Below are positions 1 to 8,403 of a DNA stretch of 64,000 bases, piece by piece (within the stretch, counting starts at the first letter, position 1; every line of letters begins with the position of its first letter). This DNA is from Hymenobacter metallicola (GTDB taxonomy: Bacteria > Bacteroidota > Bacteroidia > Cytophagales > Hymenobacteraceae): positions 62,001 through 126,000 of the forward strand of contig NZ_SRMB01000001.1 of NCBI RefSeq assembly GCF_004745645.1. Direction: 5' to 3'. The position numbers were made by a program, and so were the translations under genes. Under the pieces are notes generated by a model. That model was not told the origin of the DNA. It did no database searches and saw only the letters and a list, made by a program, of their open reading frames with translations.

Positions 1-55
1 CCCGCTACCTGGTGGCCTCTGGGCTATATTGCCCCGCCCTGTTTTTTTACTTTCC

Positions 56-2008
56 ATGTTTTCCCGGTTTCGTCCCGCCTGGACGCTGTTTCTTTTTTTG
101 CTGCTAGCCCTACCGGCAGCTGCCCAGAGTCCGGCCCTGGACAGTTTGCGCCGCCTGACGCAGCAGCCCCAGCCCGATAGTAGCCGGGTGCTGCTGCTCT
201 GCTCCATCAGCGACCAGTACTGGGCCCTGCGCACCGATTCGGCCGAGGCCTATGCCCGCCGCGCCCTGGCCCTGGCCCGCCGCACGCACTACCGTCACGG
301 GGAAGGAGAAGCCTTGAACCGCCTGGGGGCCGCCCTGCGCGAGCGAAACCTGGCCCAGGCCCTGGAGCTGTTCCAACAGTCGTTGCGCCTGGCCATTGCC
401 GCGCACGACCTGCGCCTGCAGGCCCAGAACCTGCGCAGCATTGGTATTATCTACGTGTATCTGCGCGACCGGCAGCAGGGCTTGTCCTACTATTTTCAGG
501 CGCTGCGCATCGGGGAAAAGCTGCACGACCAACGGCGGATGGTGCTGGAGCTAAGCAACATTGGCTTGGCCTACGACCTGTTTAATAACCTGGACTCGGC
601 CCAGTATTACCAGCAGCGCGCCTATCAGCTGGCTCAGCGCCTGCATACGCCCACCAACTACATTCTGTACGGGCTGGGGCAGGTGGCTCGCAAGCAGGGC
701 CATTTGGCCCAGGCCCGGAGCTATTACTTCCGCAGCATCGCCGAATCGAAGGCGCTGGGGCATGCGCGCAGCAGCAATTTTGCCTATGTGGGCTTGGCTA
801 CGCTGTATCAGCAGCAGGGCCGCCTCGACTCCAGCATTTACTACGCCCGCCTGGGCTGTCAGGCCGCCCGGAACAACGGTTTTCTGCGCGGCGTTTTGAA
901 TGCCAGCAGCCTGCTTACGCAGAACTTTAAGACCCGGGGCCCCGCCGACAGTGCTCTGAAGTACCAGAGCCTGCTGCTGACGATGAAGGACACTTTGTTT
1001 GGTCAGGAAAAAGTGATGCGCCTGCAAAACGTGAACTACCAGGAGCGGCAGCGCGCCCAGCAGGCCGCCACGGCGCAGGATGCCCTCAAAACCCGCTACC
1101 GCACCTACGCCCTGCTGGCCGGCCTGGCCGGGCTACTGGCCCTGGTGGCCTTGCTGGTGCGCCATCACCGCCAGCAACAGCGGACGAATGAGGCCCTGCA
1201 AGCCTCGCTGGCCGAGCTCAAGAGTACCCAGCACCAGCTGGTGCAGCGCGAGAAAATGGCGTTTCTGGGGGAGCTAACGGCCGGGGTGGCCCACGAGCTG
1301 CAAAATCCGCTGGGTTTTGTCAAGAAGTTTGCCGAGGTCAGTACCGATCTGGTGGATGAAATCAACGGGGCCCAGCGCCTGGCCCGGGATGGGCGCCTGG
1401 AGCGGGAGATTCTGGATGGTCTCAAGCAGAATATCCAGAACATCAGCACCCACGGGCAGCGGGCCACGGCCATTATCAAAGGCATGCTGGAACACGCCCG
1501 CACCGGCCAGGCCCCGCGCGAGGCCACCGACCTGAACAAGCTGATTGCGGACAACCTGCAGCTGGCCTACGAGGGTATGCAAAACCAGTACCCCGGCTTT
1601 CAGGCCACGCTGCGGCGCCAGCTCGACCCGGCACTGCCCCTGGTGCCCGTGGTGGCGCCCGACCTGGGCCGGGTGCTGCTCAACCTGTGCTCCAACGCGC
1701 TGTATGCCGTACGCCAGCGGCAGCAGGAAGCCGCGGCCGGCTACCAGCCCGAGGTAACGGTGAGCAGCCACTACCAGCCCGGGCGGGTCGAAATCCGGGT
1801 GCGTGATAATGGCCCGGGTATGTCGCCGGAAGTCCGGGCCAGGCTGTTCCAGCCGTTTTTCACCACCAAGCCCGTGGGCGAAGGCACCGGCCTGGGGCTT
1901 TCCCTGAGCCACGACATTGTCAGCACCGGCCACGGCGGCACACTCACGGTAGAGTCGACGGAAGAAGCGGGCACGGAGTTTACCATCCGTGTGCCGCTGC
2001 AGAGCTAG
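56..2008 (+). CDS. TPR-containing membrane sensor histidine kinase
   Basis: Two-component sensor kinase that autophosphorylates on a histidine; the ligand is unknown. A signal peptide (about residues 1-25, ending AAAQ) is followed by TPR-like helical repeats (about 35-320, periplasmic by inference), one membrane helix (ALLAGLAGLLALVALLV), a coiled coil, and the kinase core. His413 lies in GVAHELQNP; the ATPase domain shows the N box (LNLCSNALYAV), G1 (RDNGPGMS) and G2 (GEGTGLGLSLS). The ATG at 56 is preferred over an upstream TTG at 29 because the signal peptide then starts properly. No response regulator is adjacent, so the partner must lie elsewhere. The gene converges on the desaturase. 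TPR-HK architecture is common in Bacteroidota. Confidence 0.9.
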   Translation: MFSRFRPAWTLFLFLLLALPAAAQSPALDSLRRLTQQPQPDSSRVLLLCSISDQYWALRTDSAEAYARRALALARRTHYRHGEGEALNRLGAALRERNLAQALELFQQSLRLAIAAHDLRLQAQNLRSIGIIYVYLRDRQQGLSYYFQALRIGEKLHDQRRMVLELSNIGLAYDLFNNLDSAQYYQQRAYQLAQRLHTPTNYILYGLGQVARKQGHLAQARSYYFRSIAESKALGHARSSNFAYVGLATLYQQQGRLDSSIYYARLGCQAARNNGFLRGVLNASSLLTQNFKTRGPADSALKYQSLLLTMKDTLFGQEKVMRLQNVNYQERQRAQQAATAQDALKTRYRTYALLAGLAGLLALVALLVRHHRQQQRTNEALQASLAELKSTQHQLVQREKMAFLGELTAGVAHELQNPLGFVKKFAEVSTDLVDEINGAQRLARDGRLEREILDGLKQNIQNISTHGQRATAIIKGMLEHARTGQAPREATDLNKLIADNLQLAYEGMQNQYPGFQATLRRQLDPALPLVPVVAPDLGRVLLNLCSNALYAVRQRQQEAAAGYQPEVTVSSHYQPGRVEIRVRDNGPGMSPEVRARLFQPFFTTKPVGEGTGLGLSLSHDIVSTGHGGTLTVESTEEAGTEFTIRVPLQS

Positions 2009-2062
2009 AGAGAACGAGAAAATCAACTGCCAGAACAGGCTAGCCTGTTGTCTGTTATCTAT

Positions 2063-2974
2063 TTAGTCCTGCCAGGGCCAGCGCCAGCGGTATGACCGGG
2101 CCTTGGCAGTAGGCTTCTGGGTGTTGGTTTGGCCCGCTACCTGCACGTCCCATACCAGGCCCAGTTGCCGCAAGCCCCGAATCAGGTACCAGCCCATATC
2201 GACCTCGTACCACTCGGTGCCCATGCGGGCCGAGCTGGGGTGGGCGTGGTGATTGTTGTGAAACCCCTCGCCAAACGATAAAGCGCCCAGCACAAAGTTG
2301 TTGTAGCCGTGCTCGGCCGCGGCCTCGATGTCGTAGCGGGCGTAGCCGTACTTGTGGGAGATGAAGCCGACAAACCAGTGCCCCAGAATAGTGACGCTGA
2401 TGCGCAGGCAAACGCACACTATCATGGCCTCAAAGCTGAAGATGGCCCAAATCAGGCCGGCCGCGCCCAGCACATGCCAGTACCAGGTTTTCTGCAGAAA
2501 CACCAGCCAGGGGTCGTGCAGGTCTTCCGGCGGAATGGCGTACCGATCTTCATCGGCGGGCGTGAGGGCCAGGTGCAGGTTCCAGCCGTAGTCCTGTAGC
2601 ACCGAGTGGTCGTAGCGGAAATAGGCGGGACAGTCGGCGCGGTTCTGCCAGTAGTCGCGGTAGAAGTGCACCCGAATCCAGGACAGCGGCCCGCCCAGGC
2701 CCGAGTGCACGAAGCAGTAGGCTAGTAGGCCACGGGTAAGGCGGGAGCAGCGGTAGGCCCGGTGAATAATACCCCGGTGCAGCCCGATGGAATGCCCCAG
2801 GCCTACGCTTACCACGGTGAGCATAATCGAGGCCACGCTGCGCGACAATGACAGCGACGACCAACCCCACCACAGGGCCGGGAGCAGCATCAGGTACAGC
2901 CAGCCGGATTTCAACCAGCCCAGGGTCAGCCGGTCGCCGGGCGCCACGCTGGCGGTAGGGTTGAATAACTGCAT
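2063..2974 (-). CDS. Membrane fatty acid desaturase, variant second His box
   Basis: Membrane di-iron enzyme of the acyl-CoA / fatty acid desaturase superfamily, 303 aa, expected to introduce a double bond into acyl chains. Several hydrophobic helices are visible. Histidine box 1 (HSIGLHRGIIH) and box 3 (EGFHNNHHAHP) are intact, and GHWFVGFISHKYG supplies a further histidine. The usual HRxHH box 2 is replaced by WIRVHFYRDYWQ, so one or more iron ligands differ from the classical enzymes. Related bacterial proteins carry a similar HxxRDW-type motif, so I read this as a subfamily trait rather than decay. The ATG at 2974 gives a plausible N-terminus. Contrast the canonical enzyme at 55615-56373. 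Substrate and regioselectivity are unknown. Confidence 0.8.
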   Translation of the reverse strand: MQLFNPTASVAPGDRLTLGWLKSGWLYLMLLPALWWGWSSLSLSRSVASIMLTVVSVGLGHSIGLHRGIIHRAYRCSRLTRGLLAYCFVHSGLGGPLSWIRVHFYRDYWQNRADCPAYFRYDHSVLQDYGWNLHLALTPADEDRYAIPPEDLHDPWLVFLQKTWYWHVLGAAGLIWAIFSFEAMIVCVCLRISVTILGHWFVGFISHKYGYARYDIEAAAEHGYNNFVLGALSFGEGFHNNHHAHPSSARMGTEWYEVDMGWYLIRGLRQLGLVWDVQVAGQTNTQKPTAKARSYRWRWPWQD

Positions 2975-3193
2975 ACATTGAGTGGATTCAGGGTAGAAAA
3001 TTGTACTTCCCGAAGGTAGCTCGGCGGCTGGTAAAGATCAACTCGGCGCCCGAAAAAAGGCCGGACTGGCCGGGCTACCTAGCAGCAAGAGCCGCTTCAC
3101 CAACCTGAACCACAGCATTTCCGGTCGGTCGTACGTATACCACCCGCTGCCACAACCGGCCTGCAGGGCCTTTTCTACCTTTATCCTTGTTGT

Positions 3194-4174
3194 ATGGACT
3201 ATGTACGCCTGGGGGCTACCGGCCTGAAAGTTTCTAAAATATGCCTGGGCACCATGACCTACGGCCGCCCGACCGACCGGTGGCCCTGGGCCCTGGAGGA
3301 AGCGCAAAGCCGCCCCTTCATTCAAAAAGCCCTGGAATTGGGTATCAACTTCTTCGACACGGCCGACGTGTATTCCAACGGCGCCAGCGAAGAAGTGGTG
3401 GGCCGGGCCCTGCGCGACTTTGCCCAGCGCGACGAAGTGGTGATTGCCACCAAAGTGTATAACCCCATGGGACCCGGGCCCAACCAGAAAGGCCTTTCGC
3501 GTAAGCACATTCTGAGTGCCATCGACGCCAGCCTGCGGCGCCTGGGTACCGACTACGTGGACCTCTACCAGATTCACCGCTGGGACTACGACACGCCGAT
3601 TGAAGAAACCCTGGAAGCCCTGCACGACGTGGTAAAAGCCGGCAAGGCCCGCTATATCGGGGCCTCGTCGATGTACGCCTGACAGTTTGCCCAGGCACTG
3701 TACCTGGCCGACAAGCACAACTGGACGCGCTTCGTGAGCATGCAGCCCCACTACAACCTGGTGTACCGGGAGGAGGAGCGCGAAATGCTGCCCTTGTGCC
3801 AGGACCAGAATATCGGCGTGATTCCCTGGTCGCCGCTGGCGCGGGGGCTGCTCACGGGTGGGCGCAGCAAGGAGCGCAACGAAACCGAGCGGGCCCGCAC
3901 CGACGCCTTCGGCAAAAGCCTCTATGGCCGCGACGACGACTTTCAGGTGGCTGACCGGGTGACGGAAATAGCCCAGCAGCGGGGTTTGCCCAACGCCCAG
4001 GTGGCCCTGGCCTGGCTGCTGAGCAAGCCCGTCATCACGGCTCCGATCGTGGGGGCCAGCAAGCCCGGCCACCTCGAAGACGCCGTAGCGGCCGTGGCGG
4101 TGCGCCTCTCCCAAGAGGAAATCAACCGGCTGGAAGAGCCCTACCAGCCCCACCCCGTACTGGGGTTTTCCTAA
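3194..4174 (+). pseudogene. Aldo/keto reductase interrupted by one in-frame TGA
   Basis: A full-length aldo/keto reductase frame (326 codons plus stop) broken at one position: codon 163 (3680-3682) is TGA where the conserved context SSMYA-x-QFAQALYLAD calls for Trp (TGG). No indel is present and the frame resumes perfectly. The N-terminal half keeps the catalytic Asp/Tyr ([11 protein letters not shown]), Lys (VIATKVYNP) and His (YQIHRWD). The C-terminal half keeps the NADPH-binding side (IPWSPLARGLL, PIVGASKPGHLED). A product ending at residue 162 would lack half the barrel and the cofactor site. It could be a recent nonsense mutation, a sequencing error or, less likely, read-through. A Bacteroidota-like -7 (TACCTTTA) lies just upstream. 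Family assignment is firm; functional status is uncertain. Confidence 0.85.
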
Positions 4175-4206
4175 GCCCGGCCTCCCCATTTTTTTAACTT
4201 CCTGCT

Positions 4207-4752
4207 ATGCAACTCAAACTGCTTCTTGTAGCCCTGCTGCTCAGTATGGCAGCCTGTTCGCCGGTTCGGGTCGAGTCGACGAGCCAGACGCCGGGCGTGG
4301 ACTTTACGGCCTATAAAACCTACAACTTTCTGGACGTGACGGCCCGCAACGAGGCCGCCTTTGCCGGGGGCAGCGGCCTGGGCATCGACCATCTGAAGCA
4401 GGCCGTGGCCCGCGAGATGGAGCGCCGCGGCTACCAACGCGCCGACGCCCCCGACCTGTGGGTGAATATTGGAGTGGTAAGCCAGGAGAAGGTGCAAACC
4501 CGCGAAACCAACATCCAGGATGCACCCCTTTACATCGGGCAGCGCCGCTACCGCTGGCAGCGGGAGCAGGTGCCGGTGCGGGCCTACACGGAAGGCACCG
4601 CCACGGTGGATGTCGTGGATGCGGCCCGCAACGAGCGGGTATGGCAGGGCGTGGCGGCCAGCACCATCGGCAAGGACCCCGCAAAGCTGGTCGAGCGTAT
4701 CAACGAAGGCATTACGGCCATGTTTGCCGAGTACCCCGTGCGCCCCCAATAA
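4207..4752 (+). CDS. DUF4136-type lipoprotein
   Basis: Predicted lipoprotein of 181 aa. A lipobox (LLLSMAACSP, acylated Cys about residue 17) follows a short hydrophobic signal. The body matches the DUF4136 pattern of Bacteroidota: an early FTAYKTYNFLDV segment, a middle predicting an amphipathic helix (HLKQAVAREMERRGY), DLWVNIGV, and a C-terminal TVDVVDAARNERVWQG strand followed by a helix. The molecular function of the family is unknown; it sits in the envelope. It follows the broken aldo/keto reductase by 32 bp and could share its transcript. Start ATG at 4207. Confidence 0.75.
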   Translation: MQLKLLLVALLLSMAACSPVRVESTSQTPGVDFTAYKTYNFLDVTARNEAAFAGGSGLGIDHLKQAVAREMERRGYQRADAPDLWVNIGVVSQEKVQTRETNIQDAPLYIGQRRYRWQREQVPVRAYTEGTATVDVVDAARNERVWQGVAASTIGKDPAKLVERINEGITAMFAEYPVRPQ

Positions 4753-4876
4753 AGCGCTGAAACTGCCGTGGTCAGTCACCAAACCGGGGCTAGGCTCGTA
4801 CTACCTTCCATAAAGCCCGTTGCCCGACGACGGGCCTGCTAAGCGCAACAACCTTCCTTTTAACCTATTCCTGACG

Positions 4877-5152
4877 ATGACCAAGAAAAAGAAATCCAAC
4901 AACACGGCCCTGATTGGCGGGGCCATTGCCGCCGTAGCCGGCGCGGCTGCCTACCTCAGCTACTCCCAGGGCAGCTGGCCGTTCAAGGGCCGCTCCGCGA
5001 GCAGCACGCCCGGGGCCAAGCTCAGCAACTCGGGCCAGGGGCAGGCCGATGTCGACGTGGCCCTGACCAACGAGGTGGCCAGCTACACCGAGCACAACCC
5101 CAACCACGCCGCCGACTTCACCGACGACGGCGCTACGGGCAACGCGGACTAG
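4877..5152 (+). CDS. Small single-TM hypothetical protein
   Basis: Protein of 91 aa, unknown function. It begins with a lysine cluster (MTKKKKSNN), then one hydrophobic helix (ALIGGAIAAVAGAAAYL), then a polar Ser/Gly/Asp-rich tail. This fits a single-pass protein with its tail outside the cytoplasm (inference). The ATG at 4877 is preferred to frame extension upstream because the basic N-terminus and helix begin there. A strong hairpin terminator follows at 5176. Confidence 0.6.
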   Translation: MTKKKKSNNTALIGGAIAAVAGAAAYLSYSQGSWPFKGRSASSTPGAKLSNSGQGQADVDVALTNEVASYTEHNPNHAADFTDDGATGNAD

Positions 5153-5175
5153 GTACCCGCCCTCAACCTCTGTTG

Positions 5176-5215
5176 CTACCCCGGCCCGATAAGGCCGGGG
5201 TAGTTTGCTTTTGGG
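5176..5215 (+). terminator. Rho-independent terminator
   Basis: An 11-bp perfect stem (5176-5186 with 5193-5203; CTACCCCGGCC / GGCCGGGGTAG), 6-nt loop, followed by a T-rich tract (TTTGCTTTT). It ends the 4.2-5.15 kb rightward genes. Confidence 0.8.
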
Positions 5216-5461
5216 CCGGGCTGAAAGCCGCCTGAAAATAGGGTTGCTACCGCAAACGATTAGATAGTTTATCTGCGCGGGGCGGCTGCCAAAAGTGGCC
5301 TAGCGAGCAGCTGAGGCGCCTATATTTGGCCTTGCCACCATCTGCGGTTCTTTGCGGCGCGGGCCTGGCCGCCGGGCTGCGCAACGAGTACCGATAGGTG
5401 GTGAATTCCTGCGCGTAGCTTCTGTCCTTCTACCACTGCCCAATCTTCGCTGTTGAAACCC
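5204..5461 (+). promoter_or_regulatory. Leader of the GH43 gene with a -7 element at 5321
   Basis: Non-coding stretch between the terminator and the GH43 gene. A perfect Bacteroidota -7 match, TATATTTG, sits at 5321-5328; no convincing -33 TTTG is seen at the expected distance. A start near 5335 would give an untranslated leader of about 125 nt. Nothing else recognisable. Confidence 0.45.
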
Positions 5462-6604
5462 ATGCCCCAATTCCCGCTGTCTAGTTTGCCCAAGCTGGCC
5501 CTGTTGGCCCCATTTGCCCTGCTCGGCGCCTGCCAAAGCAACTCCACCACCACGGAAACCGCTACCACGACCTCTGCCGCGGCCGACTCTAGCGCCGCCG
5601 CTGCCACCGCCCCGCCCGACTCGGCCGGCAAGAAGAAGTACCTGGCCGCGCCCCTGGTAAAAGATATTTACACCGCCGACCCCTCGGCCCACGTCTTCAA
5701 CGGCCGCATCTACATCTACCCCTCGCACGACATCGACACGGGCATGCCCGAGAATGACAACGGCGACCATTTTGCCATGCGCGACTACCATATTCTGTCC
5801 ATGGACAGCGTGGGCGGCAAGGTAACCGACCACGGCGTGGCGCTGGATATCAAGGATATTCCCTGGGCCGGCCGCCAGCTGTGGGCTCCGGATGCGGCGT
5901 TTAAAGACGGGACGTACTACCTCTACTTCCCGGTCAAGGACAAGCAGGATATTTTCCGCATTGGCGTAGCTACCAGCAAGTCGCCCACGGGCCCGTTCAA
6001 GGCCGAGCCCAAGCCGATGGAGGGCAGCCTGAGCATTGACCCGGCCGTGTTTACCGACACCGACGGCAAAACCTACATGTACATGGGCGGCATTTGGGGC
6101 GGACAGCTACAGCGCTGGCGCACCGGCAAGTACGACGCCAGCAAGCCCAAGGAGCAGGAACCCGCCGCCACCGAGCCTTCCGTGGGCCCGCGCGTAGCCC
6201 GTCTGGGGGCCGATATGAAGCAGTTTGCCGAGCCCGTGCGGGAAGTGAAAATCGTGGATAAGGACGGCAAAGTGCTGCTCTCGGGCGACAACAACCGCCG
6301 CTTCTTTGAAGGCGCCTGGATGCACAAGTTCAACGGCAAGTACTACCTCACGTACTCGACCGGCGACACCCACTTCCTGGCCTACGCCACCAGCACCTCG
6401 CCCTACGGCCCCTTCACCTACCAGGGCAACTTCATGAACCCCGTGCAGGGCTGGACCACGCACCACTCCATCATTGAGTTCAAGGGCAAGTGGTACATCT
6501 TCTACCACGACACCGAGCTGTCGAATAAGACCTGGCTGCGCAACGTGAAAGTCACCGAGCTCAAGCGCGGCGCCGACGGCAGCATTGCGACCATTAACCC
6601 GTAA
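5462..6604 (+). CDS. Glycoside hydrolase family 43 lipoprotein
   Basis: Five-bladed beta-propeller glycosidase of the GH43 type (arabinan/xylan side-chain hydrolases such as beta-xylosidase or alpha-L-arabinofuranosidase). The signal ends in a lipobox (ALLGACQS, Cys about residue 24), followed by a Thr/Ala/Ser-rich linker to about residue 55. The propeller shows the expected three acidic positions: a base Asp early (TADPSAHVFNG), a second Asp (SIDPAVFTDTDG), and an acid Glu (FFEGAWMHKFNGKYYLTYS). The ATG at 5462 is preferred over an in-frame TTG at 5453. It is probably anchored in the envelope. It is monocistronic between a terminator and a strong hairpin at 6626. Exact substrate cannot be read from sequence. 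Confidence 0.88.
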   Translation: MPQFPLSSLPKLALLAPFALLGACQSNSTTTETATTTSAAADSSAAAATAPPDSAGKKKYLAAPLVKDIYTADPSAHVFNGRIYIYPSHDIDTGMPENDNGDHFAMRDYHILSMDSVGGKVTDHGVALDIKDIPWAGRQLWAPDAAFKDGTYYLYFPVKDKQDIFRIGVATSKSPTGPFKAEPKPMEGSLSIDPAVFTDTDGKTYMYMGGIWGGQLQRWRTGKYDASKPKEQEPAATEPSVGPRVARLGADMKQFAEPVREVKIVDKDGKVLLSGDNNRRFFEGAWMHKFNGKYYLTYSTGDTHFLAYATSTSPYGPFTYQGNFMNPVQGWTTHHSIIEFKGKWYIFYHDTELSNKTWLRNVKVTELKRGADGSIATINP

Positions 6605-6625
6605 TGGCACTTTTGCCAAGGACAT

Positions 6626-6660
6626 AAAAAGCCGCCTGAATCAAGTTCAGGCGGCTTTTT
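6626..6660. terminator. Bidirectional terminator
   Basis: A 10-bp perfect stem (GCCGCCTGAA 6631-6640 with 6646-6655), extended by flanking A5 and T5 runs, 5-nt loop. It can terminate both the GH43 gene and the convergent oxidoreductase gene. Confidence 0.85.
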
Positions 6661-6680
6661 ATGTGATAGGGGGAATGCTC

Positions 6681-6841
6681 GTGTCCTTGCGGGCTTGCGA
6701 AGCCATCCGTCCGCTGAAATGTGCCGAGCTTCCTTGTGTGACAAGCCCTTTCCCGCAAAAGGGAGAAAGGGCTTTTGGGGTAAAGTGCGTTTATCAGGAG
6801 CAGCGGACGGATGGCTTCGCCCTGCGTCCTCGCAAGGACAC
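6681..6841. repeat. Composite palindromic intergenic repeat, copy 1
   Basis: Outer inverted arms at 6681-6716 and 6801-6841: GTGTCCTTGCGG then GAAGCCATCCGTCCGCTG on the left, and the complement CAGCGGACGGATGGCTTC then CGCAAGGACAC on the right. Inside is a second hairpin (AAGCCCTTTC 6743-6752 with GAAAGGGCTT 6765-6774, then TT). The same layout recurs near 18.8 and 49.6 kb. It has no coding capacity of its own. Confidence 0.8.
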
Positions 6842-6876
6842 AAAGGAAAAGCGTAGCCTATGCCAAACGTACTTAC

Positions 6877-8079
6877 TTACCGGCTGTTGGTTTTGTCCAG
6901 CACGGCTACTACATCCTTGGTTGATACTTTCTGGCCGGTGGCGGCGGCGCGGTAGATGGCTTGCAGCAGCTGCACGTCGCGCAGGCCCATTTCGCCCGGT
7001 ACGCGGGTGGGCTTGTTGTTCAGCACGCAGTCGGCGAAGTCATCCATCTGCCGGGCTTGCTGGGGTACATTTTGCAGGTTCATGGGGCCTTGGCTGGTGC
7101 GGCCCTGGATGCCGCCGTAGCCGAAGGCCGGCTGCAGCTCCAGAAAGCCCTTGGCCGTTTCGGCCCGCAGGCGGCTGTTCAGGTTTTCGGCGTAGGAGGT
7201 GCGGCAGTCGGCCACCGAGCCGTCGGCAAACTGCATCTGCCAGTTCACACCCGCCTCCACTTCCTTGAACAGGCCTTGGGGGTCGGGGTTGGGCGCCAGC
7301 TTGGCCGTGACGGATACCGGAATTTCGCCCTTGGTATACACCACACCCTGCACGCAGTAGATGCCCATATCCATCAGCGGCCCGCCGCCGGCCAGCTCCT
7401 TGTCCACCCGCCAGGGCGTGTCGTTGTTGAAACGGAAGCCGTTGTCGGCCACCAGGCTTTTAATCGGCCCCAGTTCCTGTTTCTGCCCCAGGCGCATCAT
7501 TTCCTGGTGGTGGGGCTCGAAGTGCAGGCGGTAGCCGATGCTGAATTTCTTGCCGGCCTTCTGCATGGCCGAAATCATGCGGCGGCACTCCTCGGCCGTC
7601 GGCGCCATGGGCTTTTCGCAGATAACGTGCTTGCCGGCCTTGGCCGCCCGCTCCACGTATTCGGCGTGCATCCCTACGGGCAGCACAATGTAGATAATGT
7701 CGATGTCGGGGTTGTCGGCAATCCGGTCGAAGGTCTTGTAGTCGTAGACGTTCTTGTCGGGAAGGGCGTACTGCTTTTTCCACTGCGCGGCCTTGGCCGG
7801 CGTGCCCGTCACGATGCCGGCCAGCTTGCAGAGCTTGGTTTGCTGCAGGGCCGGGGCCAGCTGCCCGGTGCTGTATTTGCCCAGGCCGACCAACGCGACG
7901 CCCAGCGGCTTGCCAGTTTGCAGGGCCTCCAGGCTGGCCGGGCCGTAGCGCAGCTCCTCGAGCCACGACAGCGGCCCGCCCACGGCCGACGAGCCCACCA
8001 GCGTGGCGCCCAGGCCCAGGGAAAGCGTACGAAGAAATTCACGGCGCGAGGCGGCGGACAGATGGCCTATCGATTTCAT
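6877..8079 (-). CDS. Tat-exported Gfo/Idh/MocA family oxidoreductase
   Basis: NAD(P)-dependent sugar or polyol oxidoreductase of the glucose-fructose oxidoreductase type, 400 aa. A twin-arginine signal is clear (ASRREFLRTLSLGLGATLVG, about residues 10-30), so export as a folded cofactor-bound protein is expected. The Rossmann domain follows (VALVGLGKYS). The conserved EKP motif (HVICEKPMAP) carries the family lysine, and the C-terminal domain includes the family signature DMGIYCVQG. Neighbours are a GH43 enzyme, an aldo/keto reductase and a PQQ-type sugar dehydrogenase, which suggests a role in envelope sugar oxidation (inference). Substrate unknown. Confidence 0.88.
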   Translation of the reverse strand: MKSIGHLSAASRREFLRTLSLGLGATLVGSSAVGGPLSWLEELRYGPASLEALQTGKPLGVALVGLGKYSTGQLAPALQQTKLCKLAGIVTGTPAKAAQWKKQYALPDKNVYDYKTFDRIADNPDIDIIYIVLPVGMHAEYVERAAKAGKHVICEKPMAPTAEECRRMISAMQKAGKKFSIGYRLHFEPHHQEMMRLGQKQELGPIKSLVADNGFRFNNDTPWRVDKELAGGGPLMDMGIYCVQGVVYTKGEIPVSVTAKLAPNPDPQGLFKEVEAGVNWQMQFADGSVADCRTSYAENLNSRLRAETAKGFLELQPAFGYGGIQGRTSQGPMNLQNVPQQARQMDDFADCVLNNKPTRVPGEMGLRDVQLLQAIYRAAATGQKVSTKDVVAVLDKTNSR

Positions 8080-8324
8080 AGCGTAGGTAGCTTGGTTGTC
8101 AGGGATAGTACCGTGCTATGCCTCTGTGGGTTGCGAAGCCACCTACCACAAGCGTTGCCGATATGTATTGCCCCGGCGCCCGAGCGGCCGGAGTAGGGTT
8201 GCTGAGCCCATTAACGAGGATGGGCAGCACCCCACACCCAGAGCTACCACCGTATGCCCGGCGCCAGGCTGCTGATGGCTAGGTGCTGAGGTGCGCCAAG
8301 CAGCCCGGTACGAAGTCGAGTAAG
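8080..8324. other. Intergenic stretch with no recognised gene
   Basis: About 245 bp upstream of the Tat oxidoreductase. It should hold that gene's leftward promoter, but I find no clear TAnnTTTG/TTTG pair. Short open frames here have no start context or coding character. Nothing else recognised. Confidence 0.4.
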
Positions 8325-8376
8325 GCAAAAATGGCCACGGCTGGGCGTTGCCAGAACCGGGAAGCCCAGCCGTGGC
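8325..8376 (-). terminator. Terminator of the 8404-9225 gene
   Basis: Perfect 13-bp inverted repeat (GCCACGGCTGGGC 8334-8346 with 8364-8376), 17-nt loop. Read leftward it is followed by ATTTTTGCC, a usable U-tract. Confidence 0.75.
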
Positions 8377-8403
8377 AGGGCTTCTTACTACTTTTTCAGG
8401 AGG

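Noticed and set aside
2034..2049. 16-bp palindrome AACAGGCTAGCCTGTT between the convergent kinase and desaturase genes
   Set aside because: Too short a loop and no T-run for a clear terminator; could be chance.
3680..3682. Selenocysteine or other recoding at the TGA in the aldo/keto reductase
   Set aside because: The conserved residue is Trp, not Cys, and no stem-loop of SECIS type follows the codon. Mutation or error is simpler.
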